This document shows, one piece after another, positions 13,733 to 21,210 of a stretch of 28,372 nt of DNA (the stretch's first letter is position 1; every line of letters starts with the position of its first letter). The stretch covers positions 1 to 28,372 of the IMG/VR virus record IMGVR_UViG_3300025732_000205; one strand, written 5' to 3'. Position numbers and translations under genes: made by a program. Source of the stretch: a virus. Below the pieces are notes generated by a model. The model was not told where the DNA came from. It saw only the letters and a program-made list of their open reading frames with translations, and did not search any database.

Positions 13733-14188
13733 ATGCCCACGATCGACATTTCCGGCGATTTCATGGCGTTTGACAACACACAAACTGTCACGCTAACAAA
13801 TCCCGATGGAACAGGTGGAACAGTCGATTACGCTTTGCAACAAGGCGTTGATACCGTTTTAAGCGACATGGGTGACGGAACGCTTGGGTATCGCACTTTT
13901 TGTGTGTGGAACCTTTGGCGTTCACCGGTTCGTGCAGCTAATGCGATTGTGGCCGAATCTAATCCGCAAGCGTTGCTGGCATGGAACACAACAACTTCTG
14001 TGGACGGTTCCCGGGAAATTATTTGGAGATCATTGGTTCCTCAGCTGAACGGGTACATATCCGACATATCGGGAACCAAGTGGTATATTTCAGCCGTGAA
14101 CATTGATGTTTGGGGCAACAAATACCAACTTGAGTGTGAAGCTCAAGCCGGTACTGCCGTGGAAGAAGTGGATTTGCCTCCCCCATGA
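13733..14188 (+). CDS. Probable head-tail connector protein
   Basis: 151 residues, beta-rich, no cysteine cluster. Features include FDNTQTVTLTNPDGTGG near the start and WYISAVNIDVWGNKYQLECE near the end; the latter layout (question of a property, then a strand pair ending in xLxCxA) resembles small head-tail joining proteins. The assignment rests mainly on position between the head genes and the tail terminator-like gene. GAGGT lies upstream of the ATG, and the stop overlaps the next start (ATGA). Confidence 0.45.
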   Translation: MPTIDISGDFMAFDNTQTVTLTNPDGTGGTVDYALQQGVDTVLSDMGDGTLGYRTFCVWNLWRSPVRAANAIVAESNPQALLAWNTTTSVDGSREIIWRSLVPQLNGYISDISGTKWYISAVNIDVWGNKYQLECEAQAGTAVEEVDLPPP

Positions 14189-14625
14189 GTGTTTATTTTG
14201 ACATTTTGAGCGCATTGAAAACACGGGTTGAAACCGCTGTTTCCACCAATGCGACTGTTGCGCTTCGCAAGCGTCCCGTGATGCTTTCAGGCGACCCGTT
14301 TCCAATGGTTGTTATTTCGCCATCCGAAGACGGGGAAATCATTGAACAGGAAACATTCAACAAAAATGTGACTTACATCTACCCTGTTGTGGTGGTGATG
14401 TACCTTGTCGGTGATCGCAATCAAGACCTTGCGGTTGAAGGTTATTTGTCGCTCAGGCAAACCATTCGCAATGCGATTTATCAGCCGTTACTTGGTGGTG
14501 CTGGAACTGTTTACGATACCCAGTTAAATTCAGGTGGGCCATTTATTCAGGTAGAGAACCGATCAACAGTAGAATTGACAACATTTCGTTGCAGTTTCCT
14601 TAGCCTTGAACAGAGGATTAACTGA
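14185..14625 (+). CDS. Probable tail terminator / tail completion protein
   Basis: 146 residues. It starts with a helix SVYFDILSALKTRVETAV, followed by strands (PMVVISPSEDGEIIEQETF), VTYIYPVVVVMYLVGDRNQD, a helix LSLRQTIRNAIYQPLL, and closing strands RSTVELTTFRCSFLSLE. That alpha-beta order, the length, and the place between connector and tail tube match tail terminators/neck proteins (lambda gpU type), which stop tube growth and join tail to head. No motif proves it. Overlaps: ATGA with the previous gene and TGATG with the next. Confidence 0.5.
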   Translation: MSVYFDILSALKTRVETAVSTNATVALRKRPVMLSGDPFPMVVISPSEDGEIIEQETFNKNVTYIYPVVVVMYLVGDRNQDLAVEGYLSLRQTIRNAIYQPLLGGAGTVYDTQLNSGGPFIQVENRSTVELTTFRCSFLSLEQRIN

Positions 14626-15005
14626 TGGCAATCAATCATTCAATCGGAATTGTTTTCAGCAATTCTGGTGGCCCGAATCAGCAATTTACTTCTACGCAAA
14701 CCGCTGACGGATCATCCGCTGCTGAAGTGGTTATCGCTCCCGGCGCAAGCGCATTTGCGGTGATCTTTCCGATTGATGCCAGCCAAGTGAAATCTGTTGT
14801 CATGTGGGCTGATGCAGCCATGACTGTTCTGACTAAAAACAGCGGTGGCAGCACGGTTAACACTTTTGCTTTGGTCGCAAACAAGCCGTTGATTTGGCAA
14901 GACGGATTTCCAACAACCAATCCGATCACGGGCGATTGCGCTACGCTTGCGGTGAGCAGCACCCCCGGCGGGAACCTTTATGTCTATGTGCTTGAGGATG
15001 TGTAA
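14625..15005 (+). CDS. Beta-rich virion protein of unknown function (126 aa)
   Basis: 126 residues with alternating hydrophobic stretches, many Ser, Thr, Asn, Gly and almost no charge: AEVVIAPGASAFAVIFPIDA, KSVVMWADAAMTVLTKNSGG, and the C-terminal strand NLYVYVLEDV. This is the composition of virion surface or tail-associated beta sandwiches. Not recognised. The ATG overlaps the previous stop (TGATG), with GAGGA upstream. The next gene begins three bases after its stop and has the same character, so the two may be partners. Confidence 0.55.
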   Translation: MAINHSIGIVFSNSGGPNQQFTSTQTADGSSAAEVVIAPGASAFAVIFPIDASQVKSVVMWADAAMTVLTKNSGGSTVNTFALVANKPLIWQDGFPTTNPITGDCATLAVSSTPGGNLYVYVLEDV

Positions 15006-15008
15006 CAA

Positions 15009-15491
15009 ATGGCACTAGATTTTGCCAACATTGGGATTTCCGCTGCATGGCAGCAGCGGAAAACCAATACGGGTTATCAAGACACCGTTCAAGGCCCAGA
15101 CGGGCTTTCGTTGAACGCTTCGTTGACTGTTGGCGCAGCAGCAGCGAATAGCATTTATGTCGCTCAAGGAACTCTTGCAGCTTCGGCATCGACAACGATT
15201 GATTTGTTTTCATTCACGGATCAACTTGGCCAAGCGGTTTCGATGGTTCGTGTTTATTCGATTGTTGTGAAGACAACAGACGCTGCATTGAAATTGGAGC
15301 CGGGTGCAAGCAATCCGTTGGTTTGGTTCTTTGGTGGAACAACCCCGAGCATCACCATCCCGTCAAATGGTGGCTTTGGTTTCACCCAACCAACGGCTGC
15401 AACTGTGAGTTCAACTGTTCGCAATCTCAAACTTACAAACACAGGCGCAGTAACGCTGACCTATAACATCGCAATCATTGGAGGACCGTGA
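15009..15491 (+). CDS. Beta-rich virion protein of unknown function (160 aa)
   Basis: 160 residues. It contains LSLNASLTVGAAAANSIYVA, MVRVYSIVVKTTDAALKLEP, GASNPLVWFFGG, a PSNGGFGFTQP turn and final strands NLKLTNTGAVTLTYNIAIIGG. This sequence of strands around a glycine-rich face is like phage virion proteins that decorate heads or tails. No named family. The start follows the previous gene with GAGGAT upstream, and its stop (15489-15491) is just before the tail-tube gene, whose SD lies inside this gene. Confidence 0.55.
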   Translation: MALDFANIGISAAWQQRKTNTGYQDTVQGPDGLSLNASLTVGAAAANSIYVAQGTLAASASTTIDLFSFTDQLGQAVSMVRVYSIVVKTTDAALKLEPGASNPLVWFFGGTTPSITIPSNGGFGFTQPTAATVSSTVRNLKLTNTGAVTLTYNIAIIGGP

Positions 15492-15492
15492 C

Positions 15493-15834
15493 ATGGCTTT
15501 CTATGCCGGTAAAAACGCCAGCATCGTCATTGGGGCTGTCGCTTACCCGATGGACACTTGGACGCTGGATGACACCTGCGAGGAAATCGACTGCACCAAC
15601 TTCACTTCGGGTGGAGTTCGTCAACTGATCGCAGGAATCGTAGCAGGAACCATGTCAGCGTCCGGCCCTTACACGGGACTCACCCCAACCGCTGGGTTGA
15701 CAGGAACCATCATTTTCGATGTCGGTGGTGGAGGTGGCACGGCAACCCGAACCATTCTTTTGACCAGCGTTAAGAAAAATACCGCTGTCAAGGACAAGGC
15801 GACTTTGGAAATTTCGGGTTCCATCACCGCTTGA
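15493..15834 (+). CDS. Major tail tube protein
   Basis: 113 residues from ATG 15493, chosen because GGAGG at 15480-15484 lies eight bases upstream. FYAGKNASIVIGAVAYPMDT, then WTLDDTCEEIDCTNFTSGG and VRQLIAGIVAGTMSASGPY form the usual tail-tube core: a strand-rich start, the acidic DxTNF segment and the R(Q)LIAG-type loop. The C-terminus IFDVGGGGGTATRTILLTSV and KDKATLEISGSITA adds more strands. Tube subunits stack as hexamers around the tape measure. It is short for the family but of the compact kind found in many siphophages. Confidence 0.7.
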   Translation: MAFYAGKNASIVIGAVAYPMDTWTLDDTCEEIDCTNFTSGGVRQLIAGIVAGTMSASGPYTGLTPTAGLTGTIIFDVGGGGGTATRTILLTSVKKNTAVKDKATLEISGSITA

Positions 15835-15846
15835 TCGGGGGCTTGA

Positions 15847-16344
15847 ATGTCTGCCCCATTGGTTTCGCTATACGGAAGAAACGCCCGCCTCATCTACGGC
15901 GCAACGCTGGAGCTTGAGGCGGATTCTTTTTCGTTGACTGTCGATGCGCCAACAGTCGATACCACAAACATTTCAATTTATGGTGGGCAGGTGGATTGGC
16001 CTTATGACCAAGTTCGCTTGAACCCGCTTGTGCCATTGATGGCATCCATTCCCGGTGACAAAAGAAGGTTCATGGAATTCGGCACTCCGGGACAAGTCAC
16101 CTTCGGTGGTGTTCGTCGTGGCAAAGTTTCATTGACTGGAATATGCACCGTTCAAGCTTCAACGCCTCATGTTGGAAATTATGTGCGAATTCTTTTGACG
16201 CATTCAGCCATTTACGGAACAACCGGCGTTGTCACCGTTCCAGCTATTGTTTCGCAATTCTCAATAGAGCAGAATGTTCGTGGGTATATGCGGTGGAATT
16301 GTTCTGCCGATACGCAAGGTGACTTTGATGTTACCCAAACTTGA
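15847..16344 (+). CDS. Second tail-tube-like protein (paralogue)
   Basis: 165 residues. The first 60 residues repeat the layout of the gene just upstream: LYGRNARLIYGATLELEADS, then FSLTVDAPTVDTTNISIYGG, so G.NA.xxxG, a Leu-rich strand and D.TN at the same spacing. The rest differs (VRRGKVSLTGICTVQ and a C-terminal SQFSIEQNVRGYMRW). Two adjacent tube-like genes may encode the tube and a minor tube/initiator or an outer-surface version. GGGGG lies upstream of the ATG. Confidence 0.55.
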   Translation: MSAPLVSLYGRNARLIYGATLELEADSFSLTVDAPTVDTTNISIYGGQVDWPYDQVRLNPLVPLMASIPGDKRRFMEFGTPGQVTFGGVRRGKVSLTGICTVQASTPHVGNYVRILLTHSAIYGTTGVVTVPAIVSQFSIEQNVRGYMRWNCSADTQGDFDVTQT

Positions 16345-16359
16345 TAATAGAGTTTCAAA

Positions 16360-16809
16360 ATGACAATGAGGACGATTTCCGAAACAATCGGAACGCAAGC
16401 AAAAGGAATTACTTTTACTGCCAAGGACGGCAACACGCATCGAGTCAAACCGCTCAATCTTGCGTTAATGGGCCAGTTCGAGAAATGGTTGGAATCCCGT
16501 GCCCTGAAAGCGGTGATCCAGCATAAGGACACTTTAGGCGCATCTTTTCAAGATGCCATTTCGGCGGTTTCGTCCGACATCATTGCTGGCCGTTATGCTT
16601 TTGGTGGGGTTGATTGCCAAAGAGCGTTGCAATCGGTTCCCGGCATGATCGCTTTGACTTGCTTGATGCTAGATGTCGATGAGATTCGGGCCAAGTATTT
16701 GATTCAAAACGAGGCTGAAGCACTTAAAATTGTGATGGATCAAGTGATTCTTGAATCCATGCCGAGAACGGAGGGAAACGAGGAAGCGGGGAAAACGGAA
16801 GCGACATAG
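16360..16809 (+). CDS. Tail assembly chaperone, upstream frame (gpG-like)
   Basis: 149 residues, largely helical: TISETIGTQAKGITFT, LNLALMGQFEKWLE, a central helix pair, VPGMIALTCLMLD and LIQNEAEALKIVMDQVIL, then an acidic Glu/Gly/Lys/Thr tail. It precedes the tape measure gene and carries a slippery heptamer near its 3' end, the pattern of lambda gpG. The chaperone coats the tape measure during tail assembly and is not in the virion. The stop overlaps the next start in TAGTG. Confidence 0.7.
   Translation: MTMRTISETIGTQAKGITFTAKDGNTHRVKPLNLALMGQFEKWLESRALKAVIQHKDTLGASFQDAISAVSSDIIAGRYAFGGVDCQRALQSVPGMIALTCLMLDVDEIRAKYLIQNEAEALKIVMDQVILESMPRTEGNEEAGKTEAT
16773..16779 (+). promoter_or_regulatory. 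Programmed -1 ribosomal frameshift site (GGGAAAC)
   Basis: The heptamer is in the correct register for slippage: the zero frame reads GGA (16774-16776) and AAC (16777-16779), codons 139-140 of the gene at 16360. After a -1 shift both tRNAs can re-pair with GGG and AAA. The -1 frame is open from there through 17063 without a stop, giving a 234-residue fusion of the two chaperone frames. Lambda uses GGGAAAG at the same place in its G-T genes. Confidence 0.75.
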
Positions 16810-17063
16810 TGCCCCATTGGCCACAGATGGTGGCAACGCTCATTGATGAGCCATATTTGCTTTCAATGGAGCAAGTTGCTGACCTGACCCCGAGGCAAAT
16901 TCTGGGCATTTATTTCAGAAAGCGGGATGAAAAAGGAAACGCCATTCCTTTGCCATACGCATGGGATGACGGGGAATCGGATAGACAGCAAGCTGTTCGG
17001 TTTTGGGTAGCTCAAGGCAAATCAGAAGAAGAAGCGAGGGAGATGATTTATGGCAGCCGGTGA
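16809..17063 (+). CDS. Tail assembly chaperone, downstream frame (gpT-like)
   Basis: 84 residues as a separate frame, beginning with the GTG at 16809 if translated alone. It has ATLIDEPYLLSMEQVADLTP, RQILGIYFRKRDEKGNAIPL and a C-terminal helix FWVAQGKSEEEAREMIYGSR. The LTPRQILGIY segment and position are typical of the second tail-chaperone frame. It is probably made mainly as the frameshift product with the upstream frame, using GGGAAAC at 16773-16779. Its 3' end overlaps the tape measure gene by 14 bases. Confidence 0.65.
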   Translation: MPHWPQMVATLIDEPYLLSMEQVADLTPRQILGIYFRKRDEKGNAIPLPYAWDDGESDRQQAVRFWVAQGKSEEEAREMIYGSR

Positions 17064-18156
17064 TGCAGCAATGATGCAACTGGCGCAGACATTTTCCAAC
17101 CTCGCCCAAAGTGCGGTTGTCGGATCAACTGCGCTTTCCAAATTAGGAGCAGCTGCTTCCAAAGTTGGATCAAAATTTTTGAGCATGGAAAACGCTTTTG
17201 GCAAATTGGCCACAACCGTTGCCATGTTGTCTGGAAGTTTTGTTGCTGTAACCGCTTCGTTGGCCAAAGCCCCATTTGCAATTTTTGAAGGAGTCGGAGA
17301 CGCTTTCGGCAGCATTATCGCTGTCGCTGAGAAATTTGCTGGAGCGTTAAACCCAGCGATTGTTGAGCAATTGCAATTAGCGTTTGATGATTTGTTTGCC
17401 GTGATTGGCAGACTGTTTGTGCCTGTCATGGCTGCTGTTGTGCCGGTGGTTCGCACTTTTGCGGATGCAATGGTTCCAGTCGTTCAAGCGTTGATGCCAA
17501 CTTTTAAATTATTGGCCGATGCGATTTTGAATATAGCTGGTCCAGTCATTGCCATTTTTTCTGGCTTGCTGAATGCGCTTGCTCCGCAATTCCAGCTTTT
17601 AGCTGGATGGCTGGGAACACTTGCGACAACCATAGGCCAAGGTTTGTTCAAATACATTGATGCGCTTGTGCCGTTGTTTTCGGCGTTGATGGATGTGGTC
17701 GGGATGTTGATGCCACCGATCACCGATTTGATCGGAGCAATGTTTGCCTTGGCTGTACCAATGATGCAAATCATTGTTCCGCTTTTGATCCCAGCGTTGA
17801 AATTGCTTGCAGCGGTTGTGGCCAAAGTGGTCAGCGTATTCGCTTGGCTCATTGGAAAAGCTGCTGAAGGTCTGCGAATGATCGCACCGACACAGACCGG
17901 CCCCGGTTTGAAAGTTCCCGGAATTCAGCGTGACGCATCCCGTGGCGCTGCTGCAAAAGGCGCATCGTTTGTCGGGTTTGCTGATTTTGGAAGGCAATTG
18001 ATGGAAGCCAGCTTTGGAAGCAGCGTCAATACGCCCGAATTCAAAACGGCTGAAAACACAGCAAAAATGGCTGAAGGAATTGAAACGCTGGTTCGTCAGG
18101 GTGAAAACCAAGCTCCAGCCATTCAGATCGGACAAGCCGGAAGGGGTAAATTCTAA
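17050..18156 (+). CDS. Tape measure protein (short)
   Basis: 368 residues. It is Ala/Val/Leu-rich with long helical, hydrophobic stretches: SKVGSKFLSMENAFGKLATT, VMAAVVPVVRTFADAMVPVV, ALAVPMMQIIVPLLIPALKL, and VVAKVVSVFAWLIGKAAEG, with periodic Pro and repeated VVPVV/VPLL blocks. This composition and its place right after the tail chaperone genes mark the tape measure, which sets tail length and helps eject DNA through the membrane. At roughly 0.15 nm per residue it would give a tail of about 55 nm, short for a siphovirus. GAGGGAG precedes the ATG at 17050; the stop overlaps the next gene (TAATG). Confidence 0.75.
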   Translation: MAAGDAAMMQLAQTFSNLAQSAVVGSTALSKLGAAASKVGSKFLSMENAFGKLATTVAMLSGSFVAVTASLAKAPFAIFEGVGDAFGSIIAVAEKFAGALNPAIVEQLQLAFDDLFAVIGRLFVPVMAAVVPVVRTFADAMVPVVQALMPTFKLLADAILNIAGPVIAIFSGLLNALAPQFQLLAGWLGTLATTIGQGLFKYIDALVPLFSALMDVVGMLMPPITDLIGAMFALAVPMMQIIVPLLIPALKLLAAVVAKVVSVFAWLIGKAAEGLRMIAPTQTGPGLKVPGIQRDASRGAAAKGASFVGFADFGRQLMEASFGSSVNTPEFKTAENTAKMAEGIETLVRQGENQAPAIQIGQAGRGKF

Positions 18157-19286
18157 TGGCTGCTGGAACGCTTTACACAAAATTCTGGGAATCCATTGAT
18201 GCCGTCAGTCCATCCGTTTCTTCGTTTGGCATGGATGGCGGTTCCGCTTCGATGGATTTCATTGTTGTTCGGAATGGGTTGGATTCTTTTTTAACTGAAA
18301 TTCTGGGCAAAGCGGTCATTCAAAAAACAGATGACAATGGAAATTTGACCGGTCGATTGATTCGGACAATTCCATTGGCTCATCCTGAATACAACTGGCT
18401 TTATGCCAGCAAGATTGATCGGGTTGTCGGCATTGGTGCAGCTGGTGCGAATGATGCCGAAATAAGCATTGTTAGTTTGAATGACGAGCTTGAGCGCAAT
18501 TTGCCCAGCTTTTATGTGCGTTATGAAAAGTATCGTGTGACTGTGACTTTTGAATCACGCCCATATTTGCTGATTAACGACACGCAAATGGCTCCGTACT
18601 GGAACAATGTCAGCTATTACAGTCCAGATGGTGGTGGCAAAAATTACAGGGACTACGCAGAATATTTGCGCTATACCCGGATCAAATACGAACCCAACGC
18701 TCAACTGCTACCAAGCAATAATGGTTCGTTTTTCCTTCATTCGCCTGACCTTCCCGGCGGTGTTCCGCAACCGATCAGCCAAGCGAATGGTGCTGGGCCA
18801 CGAATCACCGTTGTCAAAAACTCGGTAAAGATCACTTGGTTCTATGTTCCTTACAAGATGGTGACTAGCAAAACAATTCAGCAAGCTTACGGGCGAGTGA
18901 ATTACGCTTCGACTGGAAACTTCTTTGGATTTCCTGATGGATCGTTGTTGTTCTTGGGAATGGAAATCAACGATTATCCCGGGCCAAGACCTACAACGGC
19001 AATTGATTTGAACAAGATTGACCAGTCAATTTATGACAATAAATATTGCGACATCACTTTTGTTTTTGAGCAGTTTGAAGTTGCCCCTGAAATGCAAGCT
19101 GACACGCCTGCCGGTGTCCCCGGTTGGGTGATTCCCAAGCATCACAACATGATGCCCCATTCAGGGTTGATGCGGTACTGCTATTGTTGCAACAGCAACA
19201 ACCCGGCAACTGGTCAGCCCGTGTTTTACAGTTACGATATGCGTAGGCTTTTCCTTTATCGTGAAACCATTCCGGCGGGTGAATAA
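18156..19286 (+). CDS. Tail protein downstream of the tape measure (possible distal tail protein)
   Basis: 376 residues, beta-rich with many Asn, Tyr, Gly and Pro. It starts with a helix TLYTKFWESIDAVSPS, contains KIDRVVGIGAAGANDAEISI, a strand block YRVTVTFESRPYLLINDTQM, and ends with QPVFYSYDMRRLFLYRETIP. A cysteine trio CYCC lies at about 341-345. By position after the tape measure it should be at the tail tip (distal tail/hub), but I see no family motif. Overlaps by one base with both neighbours (TAATG). Confidence 0.5.
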   Translation: MAAGTLYTKFWESIDAVSPSVSSFGMDGGSASMDFIVVRNGLDSFLTEILGKAVIQKTDDNGNLTGRLIRTIPLAHPEYNWLYASKIDRVVGIGAAGANDAEISIVSLNDELERNLPSFYVRYEKYRVTVTFESRPYLLINDTQMAPYWNNVSYYSPDGGGKNYRDYAEYLRYTRIKYEPNAQLLPSNNGSFFLHSPDLPGGVPQPISQANGAGPRITVVKNSVKITWFYVPYKMVTSKTIQQAYGRVNYASTGNFFGFPDGSLLFLGMEINDYPGPRPTTAIDLNKIDQSIYDNKYCDITFVFEQFEVAPEMQADTPAGVPGWVIPKHHNMMPHSGLMRYCYCCNSNNPATGQPVFYSYDMRRLFLYRETIPAGE

Positions 19287-19687
19287 TGGCGCAAGCCGTT
19301 GATGGGGAAATCCTGAGCGAATGGTTCGTGGCAAAGATCACCGAAGTCGGTGCTGCTGTCGATCCGGCCCCGTGCGATGGAATCCCACACGCATGGACAA
19401 CGATGGAACCATGCGCCAACGCAACCAAATTCAGGGACGATCGGGTTGATTATCCGGTCATCAAAGGAACCACAACCAATATGCCAGCGTATGCGCTTGA
19501 TGGTTCAGCTGCGACTGTTGGCGATATTGTTTTGATGCGTTACAGGGCAAGACCTGACGGAATGCCGGTGATGGAATTCATCACCAAAGGAACAGGCAAC
19601 ACGATGGATTGCCCCCATGTGACTTCCGTTCAATGCACGGGTGGCCAACTTGCTGTCACCTACGACACAACTTGCGTGAGCGTATGA
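19286..19687 (+). CDS. Small tail-tip protein with an OB-like barrel (133 aa)
   Basis: 133 residues, not recognised. It begins with a helix/strand VDGEILSEWFVAKITEVGAA; residues 79-100 (VGDIVLMRYRARPDGMPVME) resemble the loop and strands of a small OB-type barrel, a fold common in tail-tip and baseplate proteins. It contains several cysteines, including two near the C-terminus (MDCPHVTSVQCTGGQ) like other genes here. The ATG at 19286 overlaps the previous stop (AATAATGG). The stop overlaps the next ATG (ATGA). Confidence 0.5.
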   Translation: MAQAVDGEILSEWFVAKITEVGAAVDPAPCDGIPHAWTTMEPCANATKFRDDRVDYPVIKGTTTNMPAYALDGSAATVGDIVLMRYRARPDGMPVMEFITKGTGNTMDCPHVTSVQCTGGQLAVTYDTTCVSV

Positions 19688-20139
19688 CAACCACTTTATT
19701 GGATTGCAAAACACTTGAGCCGACAGTTCCTTACAATCCTTCGTATCATCCATGCTGGGGTTTAAGGGCGCTGCCATCCACTTTGAATTTCACCGCTGGC
19801 CCGTCTACACCCATTCCACCCAACACAAGTTGCAACACGGGATGGCCAACCACAGTCATCACGGGAACGCTTGCAAGAACAGGCGCTTGTGATTTTGCTT
19901 GGAGTTATTCAAGCGGTTCATTTACCATTTTGTTTTCATGGACAAACGCAGGGCCACCGATCAGTTGCACAATCAATCAAACGGAACTTTACCCGAATTG
20001 GTCGCTGGATAATGTCACGGGAACGCCAACCGGATCGTGCAGTCAAAATCCAAGCACGGGCATTGTCACGCTGACATTTACAGGAACGATTTCGGATGGA
20101 TTCTGTGAATGCCCAATCACCGTTTCATTTTCGGGTTAA
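19684..20139 (+). CDS. Small cysteine-rich tail protein (151 aa)
   Basis: 151 residues from ATG 19684, which overlaps the previous stop in ATGA. An upstream ATG at 19609 would run 25 codons antiparallel in character to the previous gene and is unlikely. The protein is beta-rich with eight or so cysteines: LLDCKTLEP, PNTSCNTGW, TGACDFAW, ISCTINQTEL, GSCSQNPSTG and a final pair DGFCECPITV. The pairwise spacing suggests disulfides or a metal site. No known family. It is probably a tail-tip or spike component because it lies within the tail cluster. Confidence 0.5.
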   Translation: MTTTLLDCKTLEPTVPYNPSYHPCWGLRALPSTLNFTAGPSTPIPPNTSCNTGWPTTVITGTLARTGACDFAWSYSSGSFTILFSWTNAGPPISCTINQTELYPNWSLDNVTGTPTGSCSQNPSTGIVTLTFTGTISDGFCECPITVSFSG

Positions 20140-20142
20140 ACA

Positions 20143-21210
20143 ATGGGCGCAGGCGCAAAGGGATATTTGCTGTCAGGGGATTGTCTGGTTGAACCAGTTC
20201 GGCATTGTATGCCGTTCAAAGAATTTTGCATTCATTTGCTTGGATCAAGCCCTCCATTGTCAAGCCACCCGGATTCCGGTTTGTTTGGGTGCAACGCATA
20301 TTTGAGCAATCCCGGCACTCAACTTTTGGACGATCCAAGAATCCCTGACGCATTGTCACCGCATCCTCTTTACGGCAACACCACAGCGACAATCACGCTT
20401 CCAACTTATTTCAATGCTTCTGATCTTGTGAATTGGCGAAGCAGAAAAATCATGGGACCATCTGACCCGTACAACAACCGTGCGTCAGGCCCAGCCGTTC
20501 AAGAAGCGCATATGGTCACAATGGTCAGGCGCAGATTGAAGCGTTCCGCTTTGCCAAACAACAATTCTTATTCTGGAAAAAACAGTTTTTATTTCACCGA
20601 TGCAGCAACGCCATTAAGCAATCAGCCCGATTGGATGGGATTTCTGCACCCGGGAATGTATTTCTGGACAAACAAAGATATTCCGCAACCGTTTCTTGCG
20701 GTCAACTATTACGAGGATTCAGGCGCATCGCCAACGACAACGGATTCTTATTGTCAAAACTTTATTCCGTTTTGTACGCCGGTAAATACTTATTCAAGCG
20801 GTGGAACGCTGCTTGGCCAATATGTTGGCTATACAGCGATGTTTTACTTTGGCATGGGATTCATCAAATATCCGATCCCGGGTTTTAAGCCGGAAGATTA
20901 TTACAGTCCGCTTCCAATCAAACCGGAAGTCACAACCACTTACCAGTTTTTTTCAGTCGATACGCATATGTTTCTTGTCGCTTCTCCAGCGTCTGGCCAA
21001 ACTTTGAAATCGCCAAAAATTGGTTCAGCACGGCATTGGGTTTACAACAGAGATGCAACGACTTGGAATATTTGCGACCAATATATGTATATGCTTTGCG
21101 GAAGCATGACATCGAATTGGAAATGGAACACGGTATTCAATTATGTCAGCGGTGGAAATGAGACAATTCTTTTCAATCTGTCTAATTTTCGGGTATTCGT
21201 GACACCATGA
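20143..21210 (+). CDS. Tail protein of unknown function (355 aa)
   Basis: 355 residues with high Asn, Ser, Tyr, Phe, Pro and Gly content. The N-terminus (YLLSGDCLVEPVRHCMPFKE, then FCIHLLGS and LFGCNAYLS) has four cysteines spread over 40 residues; later parts are aromatic and beta-rich (LGQYVGYTAMFYFGMGFIKY). The C-terminus ends in LFNLSNFRVFVTP. There is no enzyme motif visible. It fits a structural tail-tip or baseplate protein. The start follows the previous stop after three bases, and the stop overlaps the next ATG. Confidence 0.5.
   Translation: MGAGAKGYLLSGDCLVEPVRHCMPFKEFCIHLLGSSPPLSSHPDSGLFGCNAYLSNPGTQLLDDPRIPDALSPHPLYGNTTATITLPTYFNASDLVNWRSRKIMGPSDPYNNRASGPAVQEAHMVTMVRRRLKRSALPNNNSYSGKNSFYFTDAATPLSNQPDWMGFLHPGMYFWTNKDIPQPFLAVNYYEDSGASPTTTDSYCQNFIPFCTPVNTYSSGGTLLGQYVGYTAMFYFGMGFIKYPIPGFKPEDYYSPLPIKPEVTTTYQFFSVDTHMFLVASPASGQTLKSPKIGSARHWVYNRDATTWNICDQYMYMLCGSMTSNWKWNTVFNYVSGGNETILFNLSNFRVFVTP

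Noticed and set aside
16788-16794. Second possible slippery run GGGGAAA in the tail chaperone gene
   Set aside because: After a -1 shift the A-site tRNA would have to pair with GAA instead of AAA, a first-position mismatch; the upstream GGGAAAC is a much better site.
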